A DNA stretch of 64,000 bases from Legionella quateirensis (GCF_001467955.1 NZ_LNYR01000012.1:62001-126000); one strand, 5' to 3'. Positions 9,070-18,348 are shown, numbered from the stretch's first letter. Notes: generated by a model not told the origin, from the letters alone. Program-made: numbers and translations.

Positions 9070-9753
9070 ATGCGATTAATGCTTTTAGGTGGTCCGGGTG
9101 CTGGAAAAGGAACCCAGGCATCGCGTTTAATTGAACGATATAAAATTCCTCAAATTTCAACAGGAGATATGTTGCGTGCCGCAATTGCTCAGCGTACTCC
9201 TTTAGGTTTAAGTGCTCAAAAGATTATGGAGGCCGGTGGTCTTGTATCAGATGATATTATAATTGGTTTAGTTAAAGATCGCCTAAAAAATCCAGATTGC
9301 GCAAATGGTTTTTTATTTGATGGATTTCCAAGAACCATAGTCCAGGCAGATGCTTTAAAGAACGCGGGTATCTCTTTAGATCATGTGATAGAAATTGCTG
9401 TAGATGATAACGAGATCATAGAACGGATCAGTGGGCGTCGTATTCACCAACAATCCGGACGGGTTTATCACATCATCAATCATCCTCCAAAAAATCCTGG
9501 AGTTGATGATCTCACTGGGGAACCATTGATTCAACGTGATGATGATAAAGAAGAAACCGTACGTAAAAGGTTAGAGGTATACCATAACCAGACCGCTCCA
9601 TTAATTAACTACTATAAAAGTTGGGCAACTGAAGGTTCACCTGATGCGCCTCAATTTCATACTGTAGTTGGAACAGGAACTGTAGATCAAATTTTTGATG
9701 AAATTGTTACGTTACTTGACGCTAAGGAACCAGCATGCCAACCAAAACTTTAA
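9070..9753 (+). CDS. adk: Adenylate kinase
   Basis: Adk balances ATP + AMP with 2 ADP in the cytosol. The P-loop is GGPGAGKGT near the N-terminus, followed by STGDMLR (AMP site), DGFPRT, and the lid with [13 protein letters not shown] lacking zinc cysteines. I start at the ATG at 9070, which sits 6 bases after an AAGGAG site (9058-9063), rather than at the TTG one codon earlier. The 227 residues make it slightly longer than the E. coli enzyme, the excess being a short C-terminal extension. The 3' end overlaps the thioredoxin-like gene by 19 bases. Confidence 0.96.
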   Translation: MRLMLLGGPGAGKGTQASRLIERYKIPQISTGDMLRAAIAQRTPLGLSAQKIMEAGGLVSDDIIIGLVKDRLKNPDCANGFLFDGFPRTIVQADALKNAGISLDHVIEIAVDDNEIIERISGRRIHQQSGRVYHIINHPPKNPGVDDLTGEPLIQRDDDKEETVRKRLEVYHNQTAPLINYYKSWATEGSPDAPQFHTVVGTGTVDQIFDEIVTLLDAKEPACQPKL

Positions 9754-10097
9754 CCAGTGCAGAATTTGAATTATTGATTAATGAAAATGAATTGGTTTTT
9801 ATTGATTTTTGGGCTGAGTGGTGTGCTCCTTGCAAGCAGTTCTCCAAAGTTTATGAACAGGTCTCCGATCAATTTCCAGGTATAGTATTTGCCAAAGTAA
9901 ATATTGAGGAACAACAGGAGCTGGCTGATTTTTTTGAGATTCGTTCTATTCCACATCTCATGGTATTTAAAGACAGTATTGTAATATACTCGGGAGCTGG
10001 AAGCATGCCCGAGTCCACATTAAAAGAATTGGCTCAACAAGCTCTGGATGCTGATGTTACTGAAATACGGGCTCAGCTTGAGCAGGACAAGGAATAA
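9735..10097 (+). CDS. Thioredoxin-family protein with CAPC active site
   Basis: A 120-residue single thioredoxin domain: [19 protein letters not shown] contains the redox pair, and the cis-proline region [12 protein letters not shown] follows. The active site is CAPC rather than the CGPC of classical TrxA, so it is probably a secondary thioredoxin with its own partners. No signal peptide, so cytosolic. The start lies inside adk (19-base overlap), implying translational coupling. The C-terminus is extended and acidic ([18 protein letters not shown]), and its coding end overlaps the 3' end of glpD on the other strand by 41 bases. Confidence 0.88.
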   Translation: MPTKTLTSAEFELLINENELVFIDFWAEWCAPCKQFSKVYEQVSDQFPGIVFAKVNIEEQQELADFFEIRSIPHLMVFKDSIVIYSGAGSMPESTLKELAQQALDADVTEIRAQLEQDKE

Positions 10098-11574
10098 GAC
10101 TGGCTATATATTCTTTTAATTCATCCTTGCTGGCGGCGTCCATTGAGAGATCAAGTTTGGTTCGTCGCTTTAACACATCATCAACGCTTTTTGCCCATTC
10201 TTCTAAAATCAGGTAATCCACCTCAACTTGATAGAGACAAGTTCCAAATCTTTTTCCCATTGATTCAATATTAGTGCAGTGTGAAAGAAAAAACTCAGTA
10301 TGACTCCCGTAATTATTGAGATAGCGATTCAATAATTCAGTGTCCAACCAATGATATTTATCTTTGGCATAGATGATGTATTCTTCAAAGCTCATTGTAC
10401 CTAAGACGGATCCCGGAAGCGGGGTGACTTTAGTTCGTGATTGACGCATCTGAGGAAATACTGAAGAAAGTTGATTAATAACATCTTCTGCCAATTGTCT
10501 GTAAGTAGTTATTTTACCTCCAAGAATAGTCACAATGGGGGCTGGATCGGTACTAAATTCATAACTGTAGTCACGGCTTAACGTTTTCACTTCTTTTCCT
10601 TCATTTGCAATGAGAGGTCTTATTCCGCTCCAGGAATATATAATATCTTCTTTGTGAATTTTAATTTTAAAATACGAGTTAACCAAAGTCGTTAAATACA
10701 CCATTTCTTCTTCATCAATTTCAATCTGATCCAGCGATCCTGTGTATTCAATATCAGTAGTACCGATCATGCTGAATCCATGAAAGGGTATAACAAACAC
10801 AACACGTTTATCATCATGTTGCAAAAAATAGGCATGTTTCCCCTCGTACAGTTTCGGTACGACTATGTGGCTTCCTTTTACAAGAGTCATGTCGCTCTTA
10901 ATCGAGGTTTTTGTTAGTTTAGCCAGGGATTTAACCCATGGACCTGTAGCATTGATTAGGGATTTTGCATAGGCTTTATAAATGGGACCGTTGTCCGGTT
11001 GAATAATTAATTGCCACATGTTATTCACCAGTTCAGTTTGAATCACTTTGGCGCGAGGGCGTATACTTGCCCCATGATTTTTTGCTTGAATGGCATTTAT
11101 AATAGTTAAACGAGCATCATCTGTAGACGCATCATAAAATTGAAAACCACGGTTTAATTGATCTACTAATGGATTAAAGTAGGTGTTTTTTGTAGTTCTA
11201 TGTATGGCTTTACATTTAGGTAAATGGTTTTTTCGGCTTAAATGATCGTAAAAAAACAACCCCAGCCTTAATAACCAGGCAGGACGCATATGTTTTTGGT
11301 AGGGCAAAATAAAGGATTGGGGATGGACGAGATGAGGTGCCAGGTTCAATAAAGTTTGTCGTTCTTCCAGGGCTTTTTTTACCAATCCAAATTCATAATG
11401 CTCTAAATAGCGTAACCCTCCATGAATTAATTTTGTGCTGCTGGATGAGGTTTTAGAGGCTAAATCATCCTGTTCGAAGAGTACTACGGAAAGCCCTCTA
11501 AGTGCCGCATCTGCAGCACAGCCGCAACCATTGATACCTCCACCAATAATCGCAACATCAAAAACCTGTTCCAT
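10057..11574 (-). CDS. glpD: Aerobic glycerol-3-phosphate dehydrogenase
   Basis: GlpD oxidises sn-glycerol-3-phosphate to dihydroxyacetone phosphate at the inner membrane, passing electrons to quinone via FAD. The 505-residue protein starts with the dinucleotide-binding motif DVAIIGGGINGCGCAADAA. It continues with the GlpD signature STKLIHGGLRYLE and has a second-half GGKITTYRQLAED motif, at full family length. With glpK at 18349 it makes the glycerol catabolic pair, but the two are separated by almost 7 kb of unrelated genes. No glpF or glpR is present in the window. Its 3' end is antisense to the end of the thioredoxin-like gene. Confidence 0.95.
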   Translation of the reverse strand: MEQVFDVAIIGGGINGCGCAADAALRGLSVVLFEQDDLASKTSSSSTKLIHGGLRYLEHYEFGLVKKALEERQTLLNLAPHLVHPQSFILPYQKHMRPAWLLRLGLFFYDHLSRKNHLPKCKAIHRTTKNTYFNPLVDQLNRGFQFYDASTDDARLTIINAIQAKNHGASIRPRAKVIQTELVNNMWQLIIQPDNGPIYKAYAKSLINATGPWVKSLAKLTKTSIKSDMTLVKGSHIVVPKLYEGKHAYFLQHDDKRVVFVIPFHGFSMIGTTDIEYTGSLDQIEIDEEEMVYLTTLVNSYFKIKIHKEDIIYSWSGIRPLIANEGKEVKTLSRDYSYEFSTDPAPIVTILGGKITTYRQLAEDVINQLSSVFPQMRQSRTKVTPLPGSVLGTMSFEEYIIYAKDKYHWLDTELLNRYLNNYGSHTEFFLSHCTNIESMGKRFGTCLYQVEVDYLILEEWAKSVDDVLKRRTKLDLSMDAASKDELKEYIASLIPCPAQAEPVFQ

Positions 11575-11829
11575 GTTTTTGTCTCCGCCAGAATAATAAG
11601 TACAATTTAATAGTAAAGTATCTTTTCTTGAGAATCACGTGATTTAGTATCTATTTTGTAATCAATACCTCTAGGTCTGGCTGATGAACATTGTCAGTCA
11701 TATCGTTAAAAAGTTTTCGACATCTCCCTATCTATTTAAATCATTATGATCATATTGATTAAATATAAACCATAGATCGAAAATGAACTACAATTAACTT
11801 ATACATATTGAATAAAATATGAGCCCGTC

Positions 11830-13656
11830 ATGAGATCGATATCCATTAAACGGTTTTTACGGATTAAAACTACAAATAAACGAGGCAATCGCCCGGTTGT
11901 ATCAGGTGGCTCCAGATCTAACGATGCCGTTACTTCTTCAAACTATTCTGAATATGAGACTGATTTAATGCTCAGTAACGATGAACCTACTGAATTGTTT
12001 GAAGTTCCCAGTCATGCTGATATCGTTGCTGACTCAAAACAGACTAAATCTGAGATTCGATCAGCAGAAGCAAAAGTTAGTCGTTCAGGTACGCTCGATG
12101 TTCCCAATCCTCAAGACGTCGTTACCTATCAAAACCCAAAGGAAGATGGAAAGGATATCAAGTATTTGGATAGATCAAAGGATTCATTATTTCCTCATCC
12201 ACCCTCACCTGGAGATATTAGGCAAGGTGGTATCGGAGATTGTTATTTTCTAAGTGTTATTAACAGCATTCTTGCAAAACCCAATGGCCCTGAAATTATT
12301 CAAAATATGATGAGAGAGGAAAATGGTAAAGTTTATGTTCGATTTTATAATAAAAATGGCTTACCAGAAATTATTTGTGTCGATAAAAAAATACCAGCAG
12401 ATCCTTTAAAGCACAACAAAAGCTCTGGATTTTTTAATCAAGCTCCTTTGTGGATTAGCATATTGGAAAAAGCCTATATCTGCTATCAATTAGGATCTGA
12501 TTATAAAAATTTTATAAATGGTGGACACTCTGAAAGTGTATTTCCTTATTTATTAGGAGAACGTTCTAATACAAAATCAGTACGAAGTGAAGATGAAAAT
12601 GAATTAAAAGCTCTATTTTTGTTCGGGGAATTTTCACTCAGTAATAAGAATAATATTGGGTTATCACGTGATGAATTGGAACTATGGAAGTTAATTTGGA
12701 ATAGAAACTCGTTACAAAAGGAATATTTGGATAGAGGAATTAATACGATGCGCGATGTGGATTTGGATTATCTTCTAAACAAAGCCCAAACAAATACAAA
12801 TGAAGAAGAAATGGTCATTCAAAAAATCAAAGACTGGGTTAATAATAACAATGTTTTACCCGGCAAACGAGGTACTGGTAAATATTCAACAGAACAATTA
12901 GAGCTATACGAACAAATGAAAGAGCTAACACAAGACGGTTTTTGTATTACAGCAATGTCAGACCCTAATGTTGTAAGTGGCGGAAAGCAGACAGCAAGAG
13001 ATAATACAGGTGAGGGTATTGCAAAAGGTATGGCGGGTGAGCATGTTTATGCAGTCATGCGATGTGAGGAAAGAAACGGTTTAGCAGGTGTCGTAGTAAG
13101 AAACCCTTGGGGAAAGTATGGTCGAGAATACTCTCAAAATAAAGATGGAACATTATCTGCAAAATCGACTAAACAGGGTGAGTTCTGGATGGAGTTTGGT
13201 GATTTTACTAAAAGAATGCTCTCAATCAGTTTTTGCGGAAATTATTTATATAAATTAGAAGGAAGCGCAGAAGGTCAGAGAGTTGATAAGGTTCCTGTAT
13301 ATGTTTTGGCCGCTAATGGATTATTTTATATGACCGTGAAAGGTGAGATAGAGAGGGATCGCCTAATAACAGATGATCCCGCTAAAATTGAATATTTAAT
13401 GAATCACATCAATACAAATGGTTATGAGCGAATAACGAGCACTCAGAGAGACATTATATCTCATTGTGTGTATGGTAATGCATGTGAAGAGGATCTGGAT
13501 GTACTTATTGACCCCGATCAGGATTGTTTATTCGAGGAAGAAGCTGGTCCTGTAACGTTAAGAGATAAATTGAATGTACTACGTCAAGACCCATCTGAAG
13601 AGCAGTTAATTGAATCAGATTTGGAACCTTCCCAAATTGATGTGTCACCTTCTTAA
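11830..13656 (+). CDS. Calpain-like (family C2) cysteine protease, probable effector
   Basis: A 608-residue protein with a recognisable calpain catalytic core after a polar, Ser/Thr-rich ~115-residue leader. The Cys motif is DIRQGGIGDCYFLSV (Cys138), the His motif GEHVYAVMRC (His405), and the Asn motif VVRNPWGKYGREY (Asn425), followed by GEFWMEFGDF, which matches the calpain GEFWMSFSDF block. APLWISILEKAY also matches the C2 core. Between the Cys and His subdomains there is an extra helical insertion of roughly 80 residues (about 275-360). The C-terminus (EEQLIESDLEP) is Glu-rich like Dot/Icm signals. No calcium EF-hands are seen. Calpain domains are mainly eukaryotic, so a host-directed protease acquired by transfer is the best reading. 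Secretion is inferred. Confidence 0.82.
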   Translation: MRSISIKRFLRIKTTNKRGNRPVVSGGSRSNDAVTSSNYSEYETDLMLSNDEPTELFEVPSHADIVADSKQTKSEIRSAEAKVSRSGTLDVPNPQDVVTYQNPKEDGKDIKYLDRSKDSLFPHPPSPGDIRQGGIGDCYFLSVINSILAKPNGPEIIQNMMREENGKVYVRFYNKNGLPEIICVDKKIPADPLKHNKSSGFFNQAPLWISILEKAYICYQLGSDYKNFINGGHSESVFPYLLGERSNTKSVRSEDENELKALFLFGEFSLSNKNNIGLSRDELELWKLIWNRNSLQKEYLDRGINTMRDVDLDYLLNKAQTNTNEEEMVIQKIKDWVNNNNVLPGKRGTGKYSTEQLELYEQMKELTQDGFCITAMSDPNVVSGGKQTARDNTGEGIAKGMAGEHVYAVMRCEERNGLAGVVVRNPWGKYGREYSQNKDGTLSAKSTKQGEFWMEFGDFTKRMLSISFCGNYLYKLEGSAEGQRVDKVPVYVLAANGLFYMTVKGEIERDRLITDDPAKIEYLMNHINTNGYERITSTQRDIISHCVYGNACEEDLDVLIDPDQDCLFEEEAGPVTLRDKLNVLRQDPSEEQLIESDLEPSQIDVSPS

Positions 13657-13717
13657 CGACTTAAGATCAATCATGTCTTTGGTACATGATTATCGATAAA
13701 TAAAGCATTCAGTCGTG

Positions 13718-14437
13718 TTAAAAATTAAAAAGAAGACTCATGTACAAACAATTTCCATTAAAGTTCTCTCTCAATGGTCTTTTGATGTACTGATTAAGGT
13801 AACCCATTTCAATAGAGCTCTGTTCTGTGGTTTTGTAGCCTAAGCCTATAAAAGCTCGATTTTGATCAAGTCCAGTATTATTCTGTATGTTGAAATGATT
13901 AAGATGATAAAAAAGCTCATCCATTCCAATAAGACTAAATTGTTCATGATTGGGTATTGGGAACGCTAATTTAAATAATTGTCTATACCGCCAGGCAGTA
14001 TGAATCGTGGCTTGTATAAAACGCTGTTCGAGGCGAGATCGAATCGTAGCAGTAAATGGACTGAATTTTTTACTCCATAGTATTTGTTGCCATATTCTTT
14101 TTTCTTCAATCGGCCTTACAGTGAATGGTTGTGCGGTACGAATCCATCCGTATCCTAACCAGAAGCTTGTTGTTGGGATCACCTGATACCCTAGTCCTGG
14201 TCGCAATAAGAGCTGCGAAAGTTTCGACGCGTCGTCACCAAATCGACCCTGATATTCCAGCCAATATTTAATTTTCGGGTAATTTTTAGTTATTGAACCC
14301 ATAACTGTGCTGTTGGTCCAAAGTTGGAAATCGTTCTCTGCTGCACTACTGATTGTACTGATAAATATAAGAATGAACCAGATGATGATTCTGTAATCTG
14401 ATTTGATTTTTGCATGGTTTTGTATCAACTGGTTCAT
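13718..14437 (-). CDS. DUF2490-type predicted outer-membrane protein
   Basis: A 239-residue protein with a signal-like segment (IIWFILIFISTISSAAEN, cleavage probably after SAA). The mature part is rich in alternating aromatic and polar residues (FQLWTNSTVM, YWLEYQGRFGDD, FWLGYGWI), ending in a phenylalanine (YMSLLFNF) as beta-barrel proteins do. The pattern matches the DUF2490 family, whose function is unknown. It is convergent with the calpain-like gene and lies 33 bases downstream of the RhoGAP-like gene on the same strand. Confidence 0.7.
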   Translation of the reverse strand: MNQLIQNHAKIKSDYRIIIWFILIFISTISSAAENDFQLWTNSTVMGSITKNYPKIKYWLEYQGRFGDDASKLSQLLLRPGLGYQVIPTTSFWLGYGWIRTAQPFTVRPIEEKRIWQQILWSKKFSPFTATIRSRLEQRFIQATIHTAWRYRQLFKLAFPIPNHEQFSLIGMDELFYHLNHFNIQNNTGLDQNRAFIGLGYKTTEQSSIEMGYLNQYIKRPLRENFNGNCLYMSLLFNF

Positions 14438-14470
14438 TTTAATCCTGATGTTATTGAATTAACACAATTC

Positions 14471-15694
14471 TCAACTCAAAGAGTGATGTGTCGTGTCTGT
14501 ATCATCATCCCAGGCAAGCTCATTCGCCTCATCAGCTTCTTGAGAAAGATCAGCATTTGAATTTTCCCGAAAAACACCATATCGTTGACGAGCTGAAGTA
14601 CTTGCAGGGAGGGATGGATCGTTCTGCTCCCAATCACTGAGGCCTGGTATGTATACAAGTTGTGCAAGATTATCGACAGATAATGATAATTTACGGTTTA
14701 CAACTATTAGCCCAGCATGAGCATCATTCATTTCTTCAATTTGATCTCTTAATACAATAATCTCCTGATTCAATTCCTCAATATCCTTCTGTAATTTCTT
14801 CAGTTGTTTTTTTAAATTTTTTTTCTCATCATGGTCGTGCGGTTCATCGTGAATTGTAATTTTTAATTGCTCTTGTTGATTCTGCATTTCTTTAGCTTGT
14901 ACCATCAGTTCTACCATGGGATCTATCGTTTGTTTTTTATTTGCCAGTTTCATTTCGATTAACTTATTCATAATAAAGTGACGTGTTGCAATTAAATGAT
15001 TTATTTTATCTGCATGACGTACTGAAAAAGAGCATTCAGTCAGCTGACTGTTAATATAACTTTCAAGTATCGGTACTAATTTCCCCATGGTAAATTCCGT
15101 AAGTACTAATAAATCATCCGTAGCAACCAATTCCAATTCGCTGGTTAAATGCGGGGCTAAAATAATTGCCAGATTTCGTGCTGACATCATATTTGTTTCT
15201 TCAAATGAAGAAGCCCGGTGCATTAAATAACAGTAGTGATACAATATTTCACCAGTTCGCTGGTGTTCCAGAGATTTGGATAACAGGAGATTATTGATAA
15301 ATTCATCTAGTAAATAAACGGCTTCTAATACACTTTCGCTAGTTAAATCTCCAGCAGTGAGTAACTTTTGGAGTTTTTTTGTAAAACCAGTCAACAAGTC
15401 ATCCGTTGCATCTAATAGCAAGGAGTCCTTAAGTACGCAGTTAAACATACCTATAGTATTGTGTACATTATCGCTATTCATCTCCTGGCTTACGAAAACG
15501 TATTGTTCCAGTATGTTCCAATCAAAGTCCTGATCGATAAGTTGTTTTAATAACTCTTCAGTAGCTGGCTTTGATCCAGTAATTCTAAAAATACCCTTAT
15601 TGTCTAATAATTCAGGGTGATGTTGTATTAATAGTGAAACGGAACGAAATACATTAACGATTTCATGAGTACTGTATTTTGATTTTCCAGCCAT
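14471..15694 (-). CDS. RhoGAP-domain protein with coiled coil, probable effector
   Basis: A 407-residue protein whose first ~215 residues resemble a eukaryotic Rho GTPase-activating domain. HHPELLDNKGIFRITGS holds the candidate arginine finger Arg37 (eukaryotic pattern GIFR-SG), HNTIGMFNCVLKD is in the place of the second helix, and MMSARNLAIILAPHL (Asn174, Pro181) matches the RhoGAP block NLAIVFAPNL. Residues about 265-325 form a strongly predicted coiled coil (KKQLKKLQKDIEELNQEIIVL). The tail is acidic (ANELAWDDDTDTT) like type IV signals. A good AAGGGAGA ribosome site precedes the ATG. Action on host Rho/Rac/Cdc42 is inference; GAP activity has not been shown. Confidence 0.75.
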   Translation of the reverse strand: MAGKSKYSTHEIVNVFRSVSLLIQHHPELLDNKGIFRITGSKPATEELLKQLIDQDFDWNILEQYVFVSQEMNSDNVHNTIGMFNCVLKDSLLLDATDDLLTGFTKKLQKLLTAGDLTSESVLEAVYLLDEFINNLLLSKSLEHQRTGEILYHYCYLMHRASSFEETNMMSARNLAIILAPHLTSELELVATDDLLVLTEFTMGKLVPILESYINSQLTECSFSVRHADKINHLIATRHFIMNKLIEMKLANKKQTIDPMVELMVQAKEMQNQQEQLKITIHDEPHDHDEKKNLKKQLKKLQKDIEELNQEIIVLRDQIEEMNDAHAGLIVVNRKLSLSVDNLAQLVYIPGLSDWEQNDPSLPASTSARQRYGVFRENSNADLSQEADEANELAWDDDTDTTHHSLS

Positions 15695-15870
15695 GGATAG
15701 TTCTCCCTTATAAAACTATAAAATACATGGAATATACAAAAATTAGTAGATAGATCATTTGATCTACATGGATTTGATGTTTAGAGTTTTGAACGAATGG
15801 TATTGATGATGAGAGTTCATGAGTCTGTATATTACTTTAATTTGCACATACAGTCAGACTTAACATGTTG

Positions 15871-15945
15871 CCATCCTGAACGAAGTGATCTCATTCAAAG
15901 TGGCACTGCCACTGTGAGGAGATCCTTCGTTTTACTCGGGATGAC
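15871..15945. repeat. Diverged single copy of the 80-bp palindromic repeat
   Basis: The sequence begins CATCCTGAACGAAGTGATCTC and ends GGAGATCCTTCGTTTTACTC plus GGGATGAC, an inverted arrangement matching the three units at 17811-18207. It lies in the gap between the RhoGAP-like gene and the DUF2339 gene. The central loop differs (GGCACTGCCACTG). Confidence 0.7.
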
Positions 15946-15984
15946 TCAGTTGTAGATTTGTAGTTCAATGGCTAACCATTTTGG

Positions 15985-17580
15985 TTATCGAGCCATTTTT
16001 CTAATGACTAAACCTGAAGTATAGAGAACAATTCCAGTTAATATGAGGCTTAGTGTACGATGAATGTTGGGGGTTGATGCTGCATCATAAAGGAGTGCTT
16101 TGCCGGCAGCAAAACTTAAAACAATCAAAACAGATTTTGCCATGATGAGATCTTTTTTAATGTAAGAAAATGATAGTACTGTAAGTGCGTAGATAAGCCA
16201 TGAAGTCGAAACGGCAAGAGAACCATAATTAATGGTAATCTGATAAAGTCCCATAATACACAATATGTGAGCTGCTGCCAGGATTGGGTATATATAGTTC
16301 TTGTTTGTATTGAGCGCGTTATGATGTTTTATAATGATAAACCAGAGGCTTAAAAACGAAGTCCAGGAAACTGCTGCCCAAGGAGCATTAAATTGCATGG
16401 CCAGATGACTGAGCATATTAAGATATTCAATTCCTAAAATAGACGATAACGCAATAATGGGAATAATTTTAATGTTATTGATATCTTTTAAGCATATTTG
16501 TTTATGGAGCAGGCTATAACCTATGATAATGATAACAAACAGCCAGGGTTTGATGTCTGCAGGTAACAGCTCCAGATAAATGGAGTGGAAGAAAACCAGG
16601 GTTACAAAGGTTAAAACGAGACCGCTACTGGATATTGCGCGATCGGGTGATCGCCTTTTAGCCGAAAGATTTAAAGCAACCAGAAAGGCTGCTGCAGCTA
16701 TTGAAACCAATGACGCAAGAGCCGGATCAATTCGGCTGATGTAATAATATTCCATAGCGTAAAATACCAGCAGCACCGGAAATAAACTCCAGGTCTCCTT
16801 TACTGTAAGTGCATTATGAGTTAGCCGGGTATAAAAATAGGTTGCCATAGAAAAAATAAGGAAATTAAGGGCCAGCGCGCTCGCAATGATGGCATTCAGA
16901 TGCAAATTCAACCCTATAAATGCAGTAATCGAAATAGCTAAATAAGAAGAAATTACTGTTAAAGTTCGTGATTGCACCCATATTGAAAGAGTAGCAAAAG
17001 TTAAAGAACAGATGATGAAGTAATAGAGGGAGAAAAATGCATTATTATCGATATTAGTAACAAATGGAGCACTATATGCGCCAATTGCGGCAATTACTGC
17101 ATAAATATCATGTTTAAATTGAATGTAAAACCAAAGGGATATCCCTGTAATAATACAGGTTATAGCGATTACGGTTTGAAACGATATAAGAAAATAAAAT
17201 TGAAATGCAGCAAAACAGGTTAGATATAAAATAGTAGATCCAGCTGCAGGTAAAAAGCTCGCATATATTTTATCTGTATTAGAAATTAAAATTCCGGCAG
17301 CAAACAGAGCCAATCCTAATAAGGAAGCAAGGCCTAATTGTTTTTCATGGGTGAGCCAACCAGAGTCAATGGATAGTTTAAAAATAAATCCAGCGGCCAG
17401 TATGAAGCATATGGAAGATACTACACCGAGCAGGTTACCGGATATGGGTTTTGCAATCTCTTTTATCTCTTCCTGACTGGGTTCTTCAGCCGGTTGTATA
17501 TTAATTTTTAATTTAGTTTCAAGAGTCGCTATTCTTGACTGGATGTCTTCTAATTTTTTTTCTATCAATGGTGAGTACAT
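15985..17580 (-). CDS. DUF2339-type polytopic membrane protein
   Basis: A 531-residue protein with a short N-terminal coiled coil (IEKKLEDIQSRIATLETKLK) followed by many hydrophobic segments, about fourteen or more, with very short loops. This architecture is that of the DUF2339 predicted membrane proteins, whose role is unknown. Typical members are longer, so this may be a compact form. It stands between two intergenic repeat regions, transcribed toward the RhoGAP-like gene. No catalytic motif is visible. Confidence 0.7.
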   Translation of the reverse strand: MYSPLIEKKLEDIQSRIATLETKLKINIQPAEEPSQEEIKEIAKPISGNLLGVVSSICFILAAGFIFKLSIDSGWLTHEKQLGLASLLGLALFAAGILISNTDKIYASFLPAAGSTILYLTCFAAFQFYFLISFQTVIAITCIITGISLWFYIQFKHDIYAVIAAIGAYSAPFVTNIDNNAFFSLYYFIICSLTFATLSIWVQSRTLTVISSYLAISITAFIGLNLHLNAIIASALALNFLIFSMATYFYTRLTHNALTVKETWSLFPVLLVFYAMEYYYISRIDPALASLVSIAAAAFLVALNLSAKRRSPDRAISSSGLVLTFVTLVFFHSIYLELLPADIKPWLFVIIIIGYSLLHKQICLKDINNIKIIPIIALSSILGIEYLNMLSHLAMQFNAPWAAVSWTSFLSLWFIIIKHHNALNTNKNYIYPILAAAHILCIMGLYQITINYGSLAVSTSWLIYALTVLSFSYIKKDLIMAKSVLIVLSFAAGKALLYDAASTPNIHRTLSLILTGIVLYTSGLVIRKMAR

Positions 17581-17753
17581 GAATTTGCCTGGTTTACACG
17601 TTTAGTTAATTTTAGAACACTATTAAGGTGTAGTGAAAGATATTCAACCAATGATTTTGAAAATATACTTAAAAAATACAGCAAATTGGTGTTGTATGTA
17701 CCTATTTCATTGAATAGGGACTGTGCGATTAATCTACTCAATAGGGAATTTCG

Positions 17754-18226
17754 CCATTCCGGTTGTATTTCGGGATGACGGTTGTATTTTGTCATGCCGG
17801 TTGTATTTCGTCATCCTGAACGTAGTGAAGGATCTCCTCATACAGGCACCGTACCACGTTCAGGAGATCCCTCGTTACACTCGGGATGACGGTTGTATTT
17901 CGGGATGACGGTTGTATTTTGTCATGCCGGTTGTATTTCGTCATGCCGGTTGTATTTCGTCATGCTGGTTGTATTTCGTCATCCTGAACGTAGTGAAGGA
18001 TCTCCTCATGCAGGCACCGTGCCACCTTCAGGAGATCTCTCGTTACACTCGGGATGACGGTTGTATTTCGGGATGCTGGATGTATTTTGTCATGTCGGTT
18101 GTATTTCGTCATGCTGGTTGTATTTCGTCATCCTGAACGTAGTGAAGGATCTCCTCATGCAGGCACCGTACCACCTTCAGGAGATCCCTCGTTACACTCG
18201 GGATGACGGATGTATTTCGGGATGAC
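17754..18226. repeat. Array of three 80-bp palindromes separated by 19-bp tandem repeats
   Basis: Three near-identical 80-base units lie at 17811-17890, 17979-18058 and 18128-18207. Each opens TCATCCTGAACGTAGTGAAG and closes with its inverse (CTCGTTACACTCGGGATGA), so each is a hairpin. The spaces are filled with copies of a 19-base unit reading CGTCATGCCGGTTGTATTT with small changes. The two unit-to-unit intervals are 168 and 149 bases, differing by exactly one 19-base repeat. The array takes up most of the gap between the DUF2339 gene and glpK. Reading frames inside it are repeat artefacts. Hairpin repeats with this TCATCCTGAAC...GGGATGA theme occur in many bacterial genomes. Confidence 0.88.
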
Positions 18227-18348
18227 GTTTTCTATAGTTATTCAGACCTTACAATTAATGATCGCTTGTTATAAATAAAACAAAACCCTGTTTTTGTCTT
18301 CATAAAAAAAGTTTACACTGATGTAATTGAAATCAGGAGACGGGTGAT

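Noticed and set aside
17723..18136. Two short plus-strand reading frames of 61 and 74 codons
   Set aside because: They are translations of the palindromic repeat array: the same peptide block (CILSCRLYFVILNVVKDL) recurs with the DNA repeat, and neither has a ribosome site.
17754..18226. CRISPR array
   Set aside because: The 80-base units are palindromes far longer than CRISPR repeats, the spaces are themselves repeats of a 19-mer, and no cas gene is present.
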